The translations under genes were made by a program, and so were the position numbers. A stretch of 64,000 nucleotides of DNA, from contig LATX02000175.1 of the NCBI GenBank assembly GCA_001466705.2, positions 248,001 through 312,000 of the forward strand, written 5' to 3'. Source of the stretch: Moniliophthora roreri. Lineage: Eukaryota > Basidiomycota > Agaricomycetes > Agaricales > Marasmiaceae. Of the stretch, positions 22,538-34,340 are shown piece by piece. Every line of letters starts with the position of its first letter. Position 1 is the first letter of the stretch. The notes under the pieces were generated by a model. That model saw nothing but the letters and a program-made list of their open reading frames with translations. It did no database searches and was not told the DNA's origin.

Positions 22538-24862
22538 CCTAATGCACTTTTTTAGCTGATGGAATGGTTTTGATGCTGTACGCACAGTTGCTCTCACCGG
22601 ATACATCAGTGCCGTGACCAGGTTTGGTATTTGCAGACGTACATACCTGAAAAACTGGCGCTTGTTCCCTGCCAGGCGCGCCGTAAAAGCTAAAGCATAC
22701 GATAGTGGTGACTATCATTCCTAGTGCATTTGGCGTTATCTGATAGTCGTGAAGTAAATCTGGACCATGCTAACACCAAGGGTCGTACTTACCCAACAAA
22801 AAAAAAAAAAAAAAACCATACGTTAGATGTAAGTTTGAGCCCACATGCTCAAGCGCTCAAGGGGTCGCGCTTATATATGAGGCTGGAGTAGCAAACTCGT
22901 GGATGACCGGCCTCAGAGACCCATGGAGGCTAGCGATGGAGAGAAGCCAAGGTATGAGCAATACGGGTCGTCCGGTTACCAGGACAACCTTGAAGCCGAG
23001 AGACAAACATTCGAATTTCACTGTCATTCAGCAGAGATAACAGGCAGTTTGACGTACCTCGAGCAAGAGAGCTTTGGCGTCGGTGAGTGCTAGGTGGCAA
23101 GATGCCTTTTGACTGACTTGGCCGCGGAATACTCTTTGAACACCCTAGAGAGGACGGGGAATAAGACAGCGACGAGTCTCAGCCATAGATTACCCTTTGT
23201 CGGTACCGATACGAACCCCTCGAGTCACGTTTCCAAAGACGAAAAAGGTGTTTATAGCCAAAATACTATGATTTAGTGTCCTTCGCCACGTCCCGAATTT
23301 GGTGTCTAGAGAGCGTTGTGAGGGCAAATGTACAGAGGCGATGGTAGTGGTGGTTGTAGGGAGAAAGTGCCGGGGGCAGGCGGCAATTTCTGATTCAGGT
23401 TCCCGCACTTTTTTTTTTTTTTCCCTCAACCGCCCATGCCCACCAATCGAGTGTACAAAGTGCTATTACCACCTCTACGAATTTATCCGGGTACGTGTTC
23501 CAGATGACATGTCCGGTATGATAGGGTTCTAGGAAGACTATGAGTATGTTCAATTGTTCACAGACCACGAGTGAGAGCCCGAGATGCAAGTCGCAGCTCT
23601 GTCTCAGGTAGTAGTCCCTGCTAGCTGAGCATATACCTACTAGGAAAACGGGACAGTTTGAATTGAAGCTATACTCTCTGCATAACGAAACTCCCAATCC
23701 TCGGGCAAGGAACAAGCGTTTCGAATTGAATTATGCTTCAAATGACGCCCAAGTTGAATGATGAAGATATATGGCGATCAACTCGGGATGCATTGCGAAT
23801 CGAACCAAGGAAGATGTTCACAGCTCATCGTTCTGAACTGGGAATCAGGAAAGCTCATACTACCAGCATGAACCTTAATATCCACGAAAATTTGATACTG
23901 AAGCTTCATTCCAGCGTATCGGACGGGATCCTGATGGCACGTTCCCGTCAAGTCGTTTTGTGCCCCTCACTACGGACACTTGCCTGGGAAACCAGAGAGA
24001 GAGAGGCTCGTTCCAAAGCTCAGCATACTGGATCTTGCCTCTGCGTACCGTAAACGGCATTGCTGGAAATTTCACCTTCATCCACCTATCCCAGACGACT
24101 TTATTGAGATCTACACCGCTTTCATCCATTCGAGCGAGTATCCTTCTCCCTAACGACCAGAGGCATCGCACAAGCACCACACGTCCGTTCCAAGACGTCT
24201 TCCCGAGATACTTTGACTACTCGCAGTCCCACTGTACATATGCAAACATGATTGGGACCCAGAAGCCGCAGAATCGTTTTTTTTTGCTTCTTGTTTCGGT
24301 GCGGAAGATGCTCGCACTGGTAGAACAGATGGCTGGGTACCCTCATGCCCCGCGCGAAATGACATGTAGGGCCTTCAAACACCAAATTATTCCAACCTTT
24401 GTCGTCGGGTGGCACTCTTGGATTTCGAGTCAAAGGATGCAAATAAACAATTTTGTACGTATTGACCTCCTGGATGTGACCACGAACCAGGTATCCACCG
24501 ATATTGAGGTTCAGTCTTCGATACCGGGTACTCTCAATCAGACGAGTCCACCCTTCAGAATTACACGAGGCGAAATGCCGGAAGAGGTTTTGATAAGTGA
24601 GGATGCGATGGTGGCGGATCAGGCGATACCGCCCGTTGTGAGTTCATTTGTATTGCAACACTTGGTGCTAATTAACTTGGGAAAGGATCAGGGAAAGTGG
24701 ATAGTCTATTCGCTCTGATGATCGATGGCCCACAGCACTATCGTGTGACCGTAGCTGAAGCATTCAGGATTGCGACTTGGAATATACGTGAAACCATACG
24801 GATTACCATTTGTACACTAAAACACGAGTTCGGAAATAAGTTTAATGTCCAATTTAATAGAC
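22538..24862. other. 2.3 kb without a firmly supported gene
   Basis: Contains an A17 tract near 22799, a T13 tract near 23409 and overlapping open frames. The longest is plus-strand 23960-24718 (252 codons), with no domain I recognise; minus-strand frames at 23875-24180 and 24122-24442 overlap it and look as protein-like. One of the two strands may carry a fast-evolving or decayed gene; I cannot say which. Confidence 0.4.
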
Positions 24863-25498
24863 TCAAGTAGAGAACGTGAAAGTTTGGGCTCCTGGAATAG
24901 TACCACAAGAAGCCGTAAACAAGTTGTCGGAGGGTGCCCTGTCAACTTGTAGGCAGAGGCCGGTGTTTCCCACCCATTTGATGCTGCAGTTCGATGCAAT
25001 CATTGTACCCGCGGGAGCGCTTGACGCTCCGCCATTGCAGGCCTGACACTCGATTTGGAATTCCTGGGTCCTATTCAAAACCAGCCCAATTCAGTTACTA
25101 ACAAGGCATTCATGAAGTCACCGATACTTACGGGTCGGTACCAGTGTTGGAGACTGGCGCCATCGTGACTGAATTATCGCCATTTCTCGTCAGGGCAATG
25201 TTGTTGTTGACAATATCCCTATACACGCTACATATCAGTGCCCAAGCTCAAGACCAGGTTGATATTATGACGATGCAAACCTGAATATATATCCACCATT
25301 GGATTGTCCGGTCTGTTGAATATGCCAGAATGGTGCGGAAGAACCATGTCCACGACCATTGGGTGTCACGAAGCCGTTGGCACCGAGGATGCTAATGCCG
25401 GCACCTTCAAAATTGGGGGAGCAGGTAGCACGAGCGGCCAGAGGGTTGGCAGAGACAACAGCAAGGAGGGAGAGAGCGATGACTTGAAGGGAGAGCAT
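24863..25498 (-). CDS. small secreted protein, CSPNFEGAG-type family, copy 2
   Basis: Exons 25498-25281, 25218-25132 and 25070-24863, introns of 62 and 61 nt, give 170 aa. Signal peptide MLSLQVIALSLLAVVSA is followed by the mature start TCSPNFEGAGISILG, WHIQQTGQSNGGYIF, an Asn-rich middle exon (VNNNIALTRNGDNS) and the last exon with FQIECQACNGG, GNTGLCLQV and TFTFST. Six or so cysteines suggest disulfides in an extracellular protein. The same three-exon layout occurs in copies 1 and 3, and this copy is the best preserved. No named domain recognised; a carbohydrate-binding or surface role is a guess. A TATA box lies about 60 bp upstream. Confidence 0.8.
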
Positions 25499-25554
25499 TG
25501 TCTGAGAAAGCTGATGAACGACTGATGATGAGAGGTACTGTCGATGGTTTTGAG

Positions 25555-25564
25555 CTTTTATATC
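25555..25564 (-). promoter_or_regulatory. TATA box of secreted-protein gene copy 2
   Basis: GATATAAAAG on the minus strand, about 57 bp upstream of the start codon, a usual position for a short-leader, highly expressed fungal gene. Confidence 0.5.
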
Positions 25565-26861
25565 CTCGAAGAAGCGAACTATGCTCGCAATGTGCCTAGT
25601 AAGGCTGTTGTTAGCGGGATTTCAAGGAGAGAAAAGACCGTGAGCGTACCGTACAGCCAGTGTCTACGGTCTGAGCGGCGTCCCAGAGTGTAGGTCTTTA
25701 ACGTGGATTAGTCTGGCTTGAAACTTGAAGACCATATAAAGATTCGGTCTTGACGGCGTACTTGAATTGTGGCTGAGCTAGAGTACCGACGGTGAAAGAT
25801 TCTACGCCGTTTCACGGTCACTTGTCGCCAGGTCCCAAGGGAGATGAATTACGCCCAGTAACGCGAGAATAGATGGCGCTGCGCCTTCCTTGCTCAGTAA
25901 TAAGTAAAAAAACGATATACTGGACCACTCAAGTGTTGAGCACCATATAACTGGTTCTGGTGAATGGTGAGCTGAATGACAGTAGAAATGAACTGTGACG
26001 TACCGAGTATCGCAACCCCATTCCCTTGTCACCATATTCAGTCTCGTATCCTCGTAAGTATTTTCTATAGAACTATCGGACTTGAGGCCCAGTAGTGTTG
26101 GTCGAAGTCGCCTCGAGTGGTGGTATGTAGTCGACGAAGCCGCGGAAGGAAAAATCGTTCGCACCCTAGTCTCTTACTACCACGAGGGTTCTTCTCCTCG
26201 AATTCAAGGTTCAGCATCTTTCATTCATTCAGAGCATTCCCGTGGATACTACATCTCGCAACTCGCGGGCAAAATCTGGCCATCGTTCAGTTGAAGATTT
26301 CTCTTGATCTCGAATTGCAAGATATACATGTGCTCTCCAACCGAGCTGAGACTCATAACTCTTTGACTCTGTAGAGCTCGAGAATAGTGCAGGCGAAGGT
26401 AAATAGCTCTGTAGTTATATCGTCCATTTCTGTGTTTAACCAACCTGGGTAGGCGTTTCCGGAGCCTTTGGAAAGCATAGGAACCTTGGCGAATCACTGA
26501 CGCCTCTGATATCAACAAGGAATGATGCATGATCTGGTATGTTTCGCGTGAATAGTGTTATAATTAGCTCCAAATGATTGCTGTCACAGCACTTTAGTCC
26601 TATTGTACGGTGTCTTGCAATATTGGACCTACCTTCTGTTTGTTCATCATAGCTTCAATGAATGAAGATCAACCAGACAGGCGTATCAAATAGCGTCATG
26701 AACGCATCTTTCTCATTACCATCCGTTCAAAGAGCTCGACTGAGAGACAAAAAAAGCAATCACCGGATACTCTGATATTTCGCTCAGGCTGTGGCGTGAT
26801 TTTGATACTTCGAATCTCCTATGAAAGCATCCAAGTCTTTTTTTCCATCACCCCACCTACG
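25565..26861. other. intergenic stretch, no supported gene
   Basis: About 1.3 kb between divergent genes. Open frames on both strands near 25800-26530 have no domain or splice support. It should hold the two promoters. Confidence 0.4.
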
Positions 26862-28249
26862 ATGGACTTGGAACAGTTGACCAGCGAGATGATGTTTTCC
26901 AAACTGCAGAACAAGCTGGTTGTGTCGGTGAGTTTGCTGTCTCCTCAACTATACGTACTGAAATGACTCGTTCTTAGTATTTGGATGGTAGGCTTTGTTA
27001 CCTCTCCGGTCCAATCTACATGGTGCTCAACGAGCAAGTTTCTCAGTCGCCAGTGGCTTTCTCCTCCTTTACGACGTGTTGCTGAGCTTCGGACTCGAAT
27101 TTGAACACATCTGGAAGTCCAAGTGGTCGTTTTTCAAAATTCTCTATCTTATTCAGCGATATCTGCCTGGGGTCGATACCGTGATTGCACTTCCTTACCG
27201 TAAGCATCCCTTTTTACACTTTGAGGCATTGCTCAGCTTAGGTAGATGACTTTGGAACGAACTTCACCCAAGAGGCGTGCCAAAGTGCCGCCCAAATAGG
27301 TGCATGTGAGTACTTGCGCAGAAAGCCCCGTCCAAATCGCTGACACTTTTTGGGCAGCAATCATGCTCTGCGGTATCATTCTCTCTGAAGGTATTGCCTC
27401 CGCAAGATGATACGACCATGACTTATTATTTCAACAGCTGTGATATGCTTTCGTGTCCGAGCTATCTGGGGAAATGGTAAGACAGTGACGGTTGTACTTG
27501 GTATCCTTCTTCTGGGTTGTTGGATTCCCGCCTTTGTTTTTTTGGAGGAGTGGCTCTCTTCGCTGAGATGTACGTCTGATTTTCCTTTTCACAAGCTGAT
27601 TGGTGACCACCAACATCACGCAGACCTGATTCTTCCCGTCGAGAACTTTCGGGGGTGTATCCTCTTAAGTGCGAACAACTTGATGTATCGGTCATGGGTG
27701 ATGATGATGGTGTTTGATACTGGTCAGTGGTCGGGTCAGGAGTAAAGACGACTTCTGATACTGATGAATTGCTCGATAGTCACACTGATTTTGACTCTGA
27801 TTCCTGGCATCAGCGCATGTGTGTTGGTTGTAATATTGTTTCCGGGATGTCAGATGAAAGTTCTCCGAATTTTCTAGATCGTGTAGGAGGAAGATCGAAG
27901 ATTCTGATAACCATCTACAGAGACGGTGAGCTTGTGGAAGTTGCGCAATCCCGAGAAAGATTAATTGAACAGGTCACTCTTAGGCGCTATATATTATATG
28001 CTTATATTCCGTACGTGCCAGCCCGACTTGCACGAGATTCTAGCCAACACGTTAAATCAGTGGCGTCAGTCGTGAATGTCCTCGCGGTTCTCATGCTTCC
28101 TGTGAGCTCGATTATTAGTATTTTTCTTGCATTTCACTGAATTGGCGCTGTATACATTCCAGTCTGAATTAGGTCGAGTTCTTGCGTCGTGCGTGCATTC
28201 TATCTTTGGAATATTTGCTCCGCTTTTGATGATAAACTCCAAGATTTGA
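26862..28249 (+). CDS. DUF6533 multi-pass membrane protein, 12 exons
   Basis: I read twelve exons: 26862-26927, 26978-26987 (10 nt), 27047-27199, 27246-27305, 27358-27390, 27438-27569, 27624-27722, 27780-27818, 27878-27925, 27984-28010, 28061-28101 and 28163-28249, total 264 aa in one frame. The N-terminal DUF6533 signature is plain: VVSYLDVASGFLLLYDVLLS, EFEHIWKSKWSFFKILY, QRYLPGVDTVIAL. Later come LSEAVICFRVRAIWG, a Leu/Val-rich helix, TIYRDGAIYYMLIFL and the terminal GRVLASCVHSI. The family is a large, basidiomycete-enriched set of seven-helix-type proteins of unknown role. Nine of eleven introns are phase 1. The protein is shorter than many members (about 300 or more aa), so a small exon may be missed. 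Confidence 0.85.
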
Positions 28250-28636
28250 GCGCGTCTTGCACTCTATACTCACAAGCCGTGCTGTGCTTCATATTCGTCA
28301 AGTAGCGTCGGAGGCCGTCTATCTCCACGAGATTCCAGTGCTGGAAGTAGGCACCGGTGCTTCCTAATACCCAGACATTGATTTGTTGTGTACTTGTTGA
28401 TTAGACGGGGTTGAGAAGAAGCAGAATGAACGACTTTGAGCTCTACTGACCGCACGTAGTCCGGGAGGAACGAATATTCCAGCAGAAGTCTCATTTTGTC
28501 TGAGACAACTCCTGGATATCCCTCTATTACTTCTGGGACGCGTTTCTTCGCGCATACTGGCCTCTTTATGCGTTCTAGCGATATTTCTTGAAGGATTTTA
28601 CAGAATTGCTCCTATTCTATCCGATAACGTGGCTCC

Positions 28637-28680
28637 TACACTATCCAATAACGTGGCTCCGCAGAGGACTGGGTATATAA
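28637..28680 (+). promoter_or_regulatory. promoter with repeated ATAACGTGGCTCC box, CCAAT and TATA
   Basis: Two direct copies of ATAACGTGGCTCC (about 28623 and 28648), the second overlapping CCAAT (28645), then GGGTATATAA at 28671. The start codon at 28764 is about 90 bp on. The repeated box is a candidate activator site. Confidence 0.5.
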
Positions 28681-28763
28681 AGCATGCTCTCTCTTTTTGC
28701 ACTGCATTCGCCTCTTAGAGTCGAACCCACATCATCTCTGCTATATTTGCATTGACCCCTATC

Positions 28764-29395
28764 ATGCTTTTCTGCGCTAAATTCGATATCTTCAACTTTG
28801 AAGCCATTGTCGACGATGTTCAGGTATGTTCTCTCCCTCATACATGCAATCGAGTCCCGTTACTGACGCCGTCGACGCGCAGCTGTCCAAAAGGGATGAA
28901 ATAGGGGACATTGTCGACATGTATGGTGACTTCGACGATGCTGCCAGTGTCGTTGAAAGCGAGTGTCTGTCTTCTGAATCCGCTGAATCTGGAGAATCAT
29001 CATCTGGGTTCGGGGTCGAGGATGTCGAGGAGATGGAGAAGCAGCTAGACGTGTTCGTTGACGCTAACAAGGCCTCTGAGGTCTATGAGTCTTTCTTTTT
29101 CCATGTAGATCAGCTCGTCGAGTTCGAGGATTTCAACCACAGCATCTCGTTCAAGACGGCCAACGCGACGCCAGGACTCCTCGTCATACCTGCCACACCA
29201 AAGAAGAGTAAGACGGGCAAGACGTTCAGGGCACCGGTCAACCCACCACCATACTTGGCGCTACCTCCAACACCACCTCGAGTCCGAGAGCCCGAATCTC
29301 AAGAAGCCGGACCTCAAATCGCGACCTCTAAACGTGAACGCCGAGTGATATCGCCATCTATGCTTGACATGATGCTCTCAATTAGACGGCAATGA
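28764..29395 (+). CDS. hypothetical acidic protein
   Basis: Two exons, 28764-28823 and 28883-29395, with a GTATGT..GCAG intron of 59 nt, give 190 aa. The first exon codes MLFCAKFDIFNFEAIVDDVQ and joins LSKRDEIGDIVDMYGDFDD in frame. The middle is strongly acidic and Ser-rich (SESAESGESSSGFGVEDVEE), the end basic and Pro-rich (PPPYLALPPTPPRVRE, KRERRVISPSML). No domain and no signal peptide are recognised. A good TATA/CCAAT promoter just upstream and clean splice sites support a real gene. An alternative ATG at 28826 would lie in the intron. Confidence 0.6.
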
Positions 29396-30668
29396 AGGTT
29401 CAGTCTTCGTTTATCTATACTTATGGGACTAGGGGCGTGGTGTCTGTCTGCTTTGGGCTCTGTGATGGTGTATGATACCCTTCTGACCCTTGGACTTTGG
29501 CTTTACGCTCTTGGCTTCTCTCGATGATGTACCCATCTCGGGTGTGACTGTATTTTCTTACACTGGATCTCTTCAGATGCGTATCAAGCTGCTGCTAAAT
29601 GGCTCATTGTGCCCAATGAAGGTATGTCGTCCTGGCCCTTCTCAGGAACCGGGCTCATCAACGCCGACCCAGGGTCTCGAGAAATATCAACATTCAAGTC
29701 CAAGCGTGGGGATTGACAATTTGCTCTGCCCACGCCCCAGGCTCGACCAGATGCACCGCCCATGCCAAAATTCACCACATTTCCATGACAAGTCCACCAC
29801 GTTGACTCATAAGACGCATCACCCCCTTCAACAGCACCCTTATCCCCTTTGACAGCACGTCGACTGAGATACACCACATCATAGCCAGGTGTGGCGTATC
29901 TTAGCTGGTATGGTGCGTGTGGTGTATCTGGTTATGGGCTGTGAGCAGGACGGATTGTCAATTTCGCTCACCTCAGACTCCTAAAGCGCGCTGGCCCTAG
30001 CATGATGTAGAGGTATGTCATTTTCTGTCGTCAGCTGCTGTTCATGTTTTGAGTCCTGGTAGTCAAGAATATCCTCAGGCTCTGGGGAACGCGCACGTCT
30101 GAGTCAGAAAGTCTTATCGATGAAGGTATCCCCTTTTCTTACGTCCCCGATACTAAAGACTAATTCCGTTTCGCAGAACTTTGGGTTTTTGAAATGAAGA
30201 AGAATGAAATGGATTACGCTTGCGATTGCTACATTTGTATCTGCATACTAGACTGAAAACCAAAGATATTTTTATGAACGTTCAGTTGTGCTACGCAACT
30301 TTACTCGTCCCTGTCTCGTATGCAGCGCCGACCCGAATTCACACGGTCGCGTTCTTTGGACTCACCGCCACGATCACTTCAACGCTCTACTTTTTTTCGT
30401 CCTTGACATCCTTATGCTCCTTCTTCGGAAGATGGAACGTGGTGTAGCGCTGTGCGATACGAGGAGACTGCAGCGGCCTTGCTTGGAAACCCCGAGTTGC
30501 TCAGCGCAACCCGTAAGATATTGCCCCGTTTTTCATTCCACCACGTCTAACCTGACCCATGAGTAGAGATAGATTTCATTCCAATATGCCGTGATAATTC
30601 AATGAGAAATCACTTCCTGTTGGAGGACGTGTTAAATACAGCGTGGCTAGGGATGACTTATAAACTAA
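29396..30668. other. intergenic stretch with a short inverted repeat
   Basis: About 1.3 kb with no supported gene. GATACACCACA near 29868 and TGTGGTGTATC near 29920 form an 11-nt inverted repeat around a 40-nt spacer, which could be a hairpin, a terminator-like structure or a mobile-element trace. Scattered frames (30220-30566) have no domain. Confidence 0.4.
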
Positions 30669-31905
30669 ATCGGGTCCGGCAGACTACCTACTGAGCGTCA
30701 ACGGCTATACATTCGTCAATCTCTTGGTATTGATGGAAAGTATGGGAGACATCTCGTGAGTGTCTTGTAATCGTCCACCATCCCGTCTGACCCCGTCGCC
30801 AGATCGGCTCAACCGTGACGTTCGCCACGCATTTCTAAGTCCTTTTCCCATTCAAGACCCCCGTCTATCACAGCGTCCCAACACCAAGCGATTTCACACG
30901 TATAACGCCATTCTACGCCGACTTCGGGTCGCGATAATCCAGGGCTAGCTATGAACGCGAGGGTTATAAAGGGTTCAGCGGCCTTGAGCCCTATATTCTT
31001 CAGCGCTCCAAACCTCCTCTCCAAAACACTTATTAGCCATGCGCAGCTTTGCACTCTTTGCCACTGGCCTTTTGCTTTCAGGGCTCTCGGGTAGTGCATA
31101 AATCATCGGTCTAGTTTGCATGCAAACCAATAGTTTGTCACCTGATTCTAGCTCTGGAATTCGAGTTCCAGCGAATCCGCAAGAATGATACCATACTCCT
31201 CATTATTGCTCATCAGATCGGTCATAGGAACAACATTCTTGCACACACTGCTCTGGGCAAGATTTTCAACTTGTCGACTATCCTTACCACCAGCACGGAC
31301 GATGGTGTATTCACTTCGTCACCTCTGACTGGGGATTTGCTCATACCCTGTGGTCAGGACCCAAAGATTCTTGACATGCACTCGGATGCTCCCATAATCA
31401 GGCGCCAAGGCGAAGTCAATACCTGGGACAACCCCGACTACCGTGCTGCTGTCAAGGCGACGGGAAAGAAATAGGTTATTCTTGGTGGTATCGTTACTGA
31501 TGTAAGTAACTTTTTGGCTGCCGTTCCGTTCAAACGCTCACCTCATGATTCCTAGGGTCTGCACTGCTTTCCTCGCACTCTCACTACTGGAAAAAGGCTA
31601 CAAAGTCTTTGCCAACTTTGAGGCATACGGGACTTATAGCAGACGTAACACTGATGAGGCTAATGACCGTATGAGGGTTGGCTGCTGGAGTGAACGTGCT
31701 GTTGTCACTGACCTCATGGGAGACTGGAGGCAGACCCTTGGATACCCTGAGTCGAGTTCGTACTTTGACCAGTGAGTATTCCCTTGTCTGCTCCTTCTGC
31801 GTGGCTTCTGACTCCTTCGAGCTACTAGGTACTTCCCAGTGTACGGTATGGTTGAACGTAACTTCAAGGTAGCGGCCCCTAGCTCTTAGAATATCGATCA
31901 TCGTT
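30669..31905 (+). pseudogene. isochorismatase-like hydrolase pseudogene, copy A
   Basis: Aligns over its length with the intact gene at 43103. Recognisable pieces: FQRIRKNDTILLIIAHQIG, NNILAHTALGKIFNL, TILTTSTDDG, QGEVNTWDNPDYRAAVKA, VILGGIVTD, CTAFLALSLLEKGYKVFA, YFPVYGMVERNFK. Lesions: the first catalytic Asp (VVDHQ) is Ala, about 13 codons after HQIG are missing, the Gln after TGKK is a TAG stop, and a short frame loss follows ANDRMR. Upstream DNA is shared with copy B at 34341. CpG content is still normal here, unlike copy B. Confidence 0.88.
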
Positions 31906-32266
31906 ACTTTATATATTTACCTTCATCTTGAAACAATGAATCTCTGTGGTAGGATTACAAGTGGACCTGTGATAGTGAGTTATAAGCATTGCTTGAGTCG
32001 TTTAGTCAGGCTAAGCGAGTGGGTGTGCCCCTCAACTTTTTATTTATGCTAAAGGCGGTGCGCAACCACCATTATGTAACAAGTCCGTTCTGCGTTTTTA
32101 GGCTCTGTTCGGTAAGAGCGTCGGTTGGGAACTGGCATTTAACAGTGATGCGACATCCCTTCCTAATATATTTGATACAGCCTGTGGAACCAAGTAATGA
32201 TTATGAAGTTTATAAGCTAATACATAGGAGAAGGGATGTCGAGGCTAAACAATGTCCCAAACGAAT
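31906..32266. other. short spacer between pseudogenes
   Basis: About 360 bp with no gene; CpG frequency is still normal up to roughly 32.2 kb, after which it falls. Confidence 0.4.
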
Positions 32267-32874
32267 TCAAGTGGAGAAGGAGAAGGGTCCAAATCCTGAG
32301 ATGTTATCGCAGGGAGACAGGAACATTCTGTCAGGGACCTGAAGACAGAGACTGGTATCCCCAATCCACCTGATATTGCAGGTAGAAGCAATCAAAGTCA
32401 TAGGGGGAGCGGTGGATGCCCTGCCACTGCAGGACTGACAGGTGATTTGGAATTGCTGGTTCCTGTTCAAGGGCAAAAGTAAATAGATAATCAGATAGAT
32501 AAAATTTGACGCCTTACGGGTCGGTACCACTGTCGGAGGCAGGCCCCACTGTAACTGTATTATCGCTATTTCTGGTCAGAGCAACGTTATTGTTCTGCAC
32601 GTATCTGTTCACCTTTGTCAGTACTGAACACCAAAATTGTGACAGTGTGCACTTGAAGATGTATCTGCTGTCAGGTTGTCCAGTCTGCTGAATGTGCCAG
32701 GCTGGCGCAGAAGTGCTACGGCCAATTCTAAGGCCTCCGAGGAAAACAAAGCCACCAGGAGCACCAACAGCAATGCCAGCGCCCTCAAAGTTTGGAGAAC
32801 AGGTGGCATGAGCATCCAGAGGGCTGGCAGATATGACAGCAAGGAGAGAGAGCAATAAGCTGGAGAGAAATCAT
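32267..32874 (-). pseudogene. small secreted protein family copy 3, frameshifted in the signal peptide
   Basis: Same three-exon layout as copies 1 and 2, with TCSPNFEGAGIAVG, WHIQQTGQPDSRYIF, NNNVALTRNSDNTV, FQITCQSCSG, TSLCLQV and PFSFST all readable. The ATG at 32874 gives MISLQLIALS, but the following CT repeat is two bases shorter than in copy 2, so the frame runs into PCCHICQ and a stop after about 34 codons. Everything downstream of the slip is open and splice sites are intact, so the lesion is recent or a polymorphism. Alternative starts inside the frame would lack a full signal peptide. Confidence 0.78.
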
Positions 32875-34340
32875 TTTTGAAAAGTGTTGCTGAGCTGTTA
32901 ATGGTGAGGGCTGCTGCAGACTGTTATGCCCTTTTATACCCACCAGAAGAGACCCATTCCAGGAGACTGTCTAGCAAGACTACTGTCAGTAGACTTCAGA
33001 ATCAAAGAGAGGGTAGGCTGTGAATGCACTTAGAACCAGTCTGAGTTGTGAGCAGCATTATGGAATGCAGGTGCTTGATGTGTCTGGGGTAGGCTGGGGA
33101 TTGCCCAAGGGATTGCCACTTGACAGGTATGCAAAGGACAGGTAGATTCCAGATGTTGACAGAGAGCTTCAATGATGGCTAGACAAGGGCATTGACTGGC
33201 ATTGATACTGGATTTAGGAATTCAACAGCCATCTATCCCCAGGTTCCGCTCCTCACATAGCCTCAGCCTCAGCCTCATCTCCTAACAAGAGAATCAGACC
33301 ACAAGTATCATATGAGCATGTAGACTGAGAGTAGAGATTTCGTGTTTGAGAGGAATTGATGGAGCATAAATTGACAGCAGGCCTAAATGAGTGTACCCAT
33401 AACCATGGGGCAACTTGCCAATAATGAGAATGGCTCTAGTCTTCAAGTTTTTTGTGACATACAGTGTTTTAAGTCCCTCTCTGTATCCTTCCTCATATCA
33501 TAAGATCCGCCAGAGAGGGCACAAGTTGAGTGATGGTTGTTGTCAATGAGAAAGTGTTTACATACATCAACAAACAATCTTCTGCTCCTCCCACTCACCT
33601 ATGGATTTATCAATATTAAATATCAAGTCTCAAATTCAAATTCCTGCCATCCTAATGTCAGTAACATGTCCTTGCTTTCTTTTGTTCCAGTTCACCTTCT
33701 GTCAAATGGCCCCAACCACAGCCCCAACAATCATTCTTGTTCATCTTGGATCTGTGGTCTGACTCAAATACCTTACATGATAACAATAGAACTCATACTA
33801 CCAAGAATCGATGGTGATAGTAGCCACAAGCACCTGAGTGAATTGTTCCCAAGGTCATCTTTTGAGTTATTCAACCTCTTTCCAACCTTCATATAGTCAT
33901 TCATCTCCAGACTCTGCCAACAACTTGACTAGACACTGAATACAGGCTACGAGTTCCAATAATCTTTTGAATTCTGATAGCTGTCATTAGTGTTTCTCAG
34001 TACTATGGTGTCAGTACTTTATGCTATGATTCACTACAGCAAAGTCAAGAATGAAATACAGGTCTACAAGAAGCTTTGTATGATAATTAGATGACAGACG
34101 ATATGAAAACAGATGACATGTGACCATAAAAGGATTGTTGAGGCTTTGGAAAACTCAACTAAAATGTCTCCAGCCCATTCAAACCCAGATTGATAGGTCC
34201 CTAGTCATCAAACATGTCCTCAGTTATTACTTTAAATATGTCCAACTTCTATGATAAAGAGTACAAGATGACTTGTGAACATCCTTCTTAGCTTGATTTG
34301 CAATGCATCCTGAGTTGGTAGCCATATATCTGAGTGTTGT
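32875..34340. other. CpG-poor, gene-free decayed DNA
   Basis: About 1.5 kb with very few CG dinucleotides and many TG/CA. Open frames (33537-33896 plus) have no domain. It lies inside the CpG-poor block that continues through the retrotransposon. Confidence 0.5.

Noticed and set aside
23960..24718. 252-codon plus-strand frame as a gene
   Set aside because: No domain, no splice support, and minus-strand frames overlap it with equally protein-like content; left undecided.
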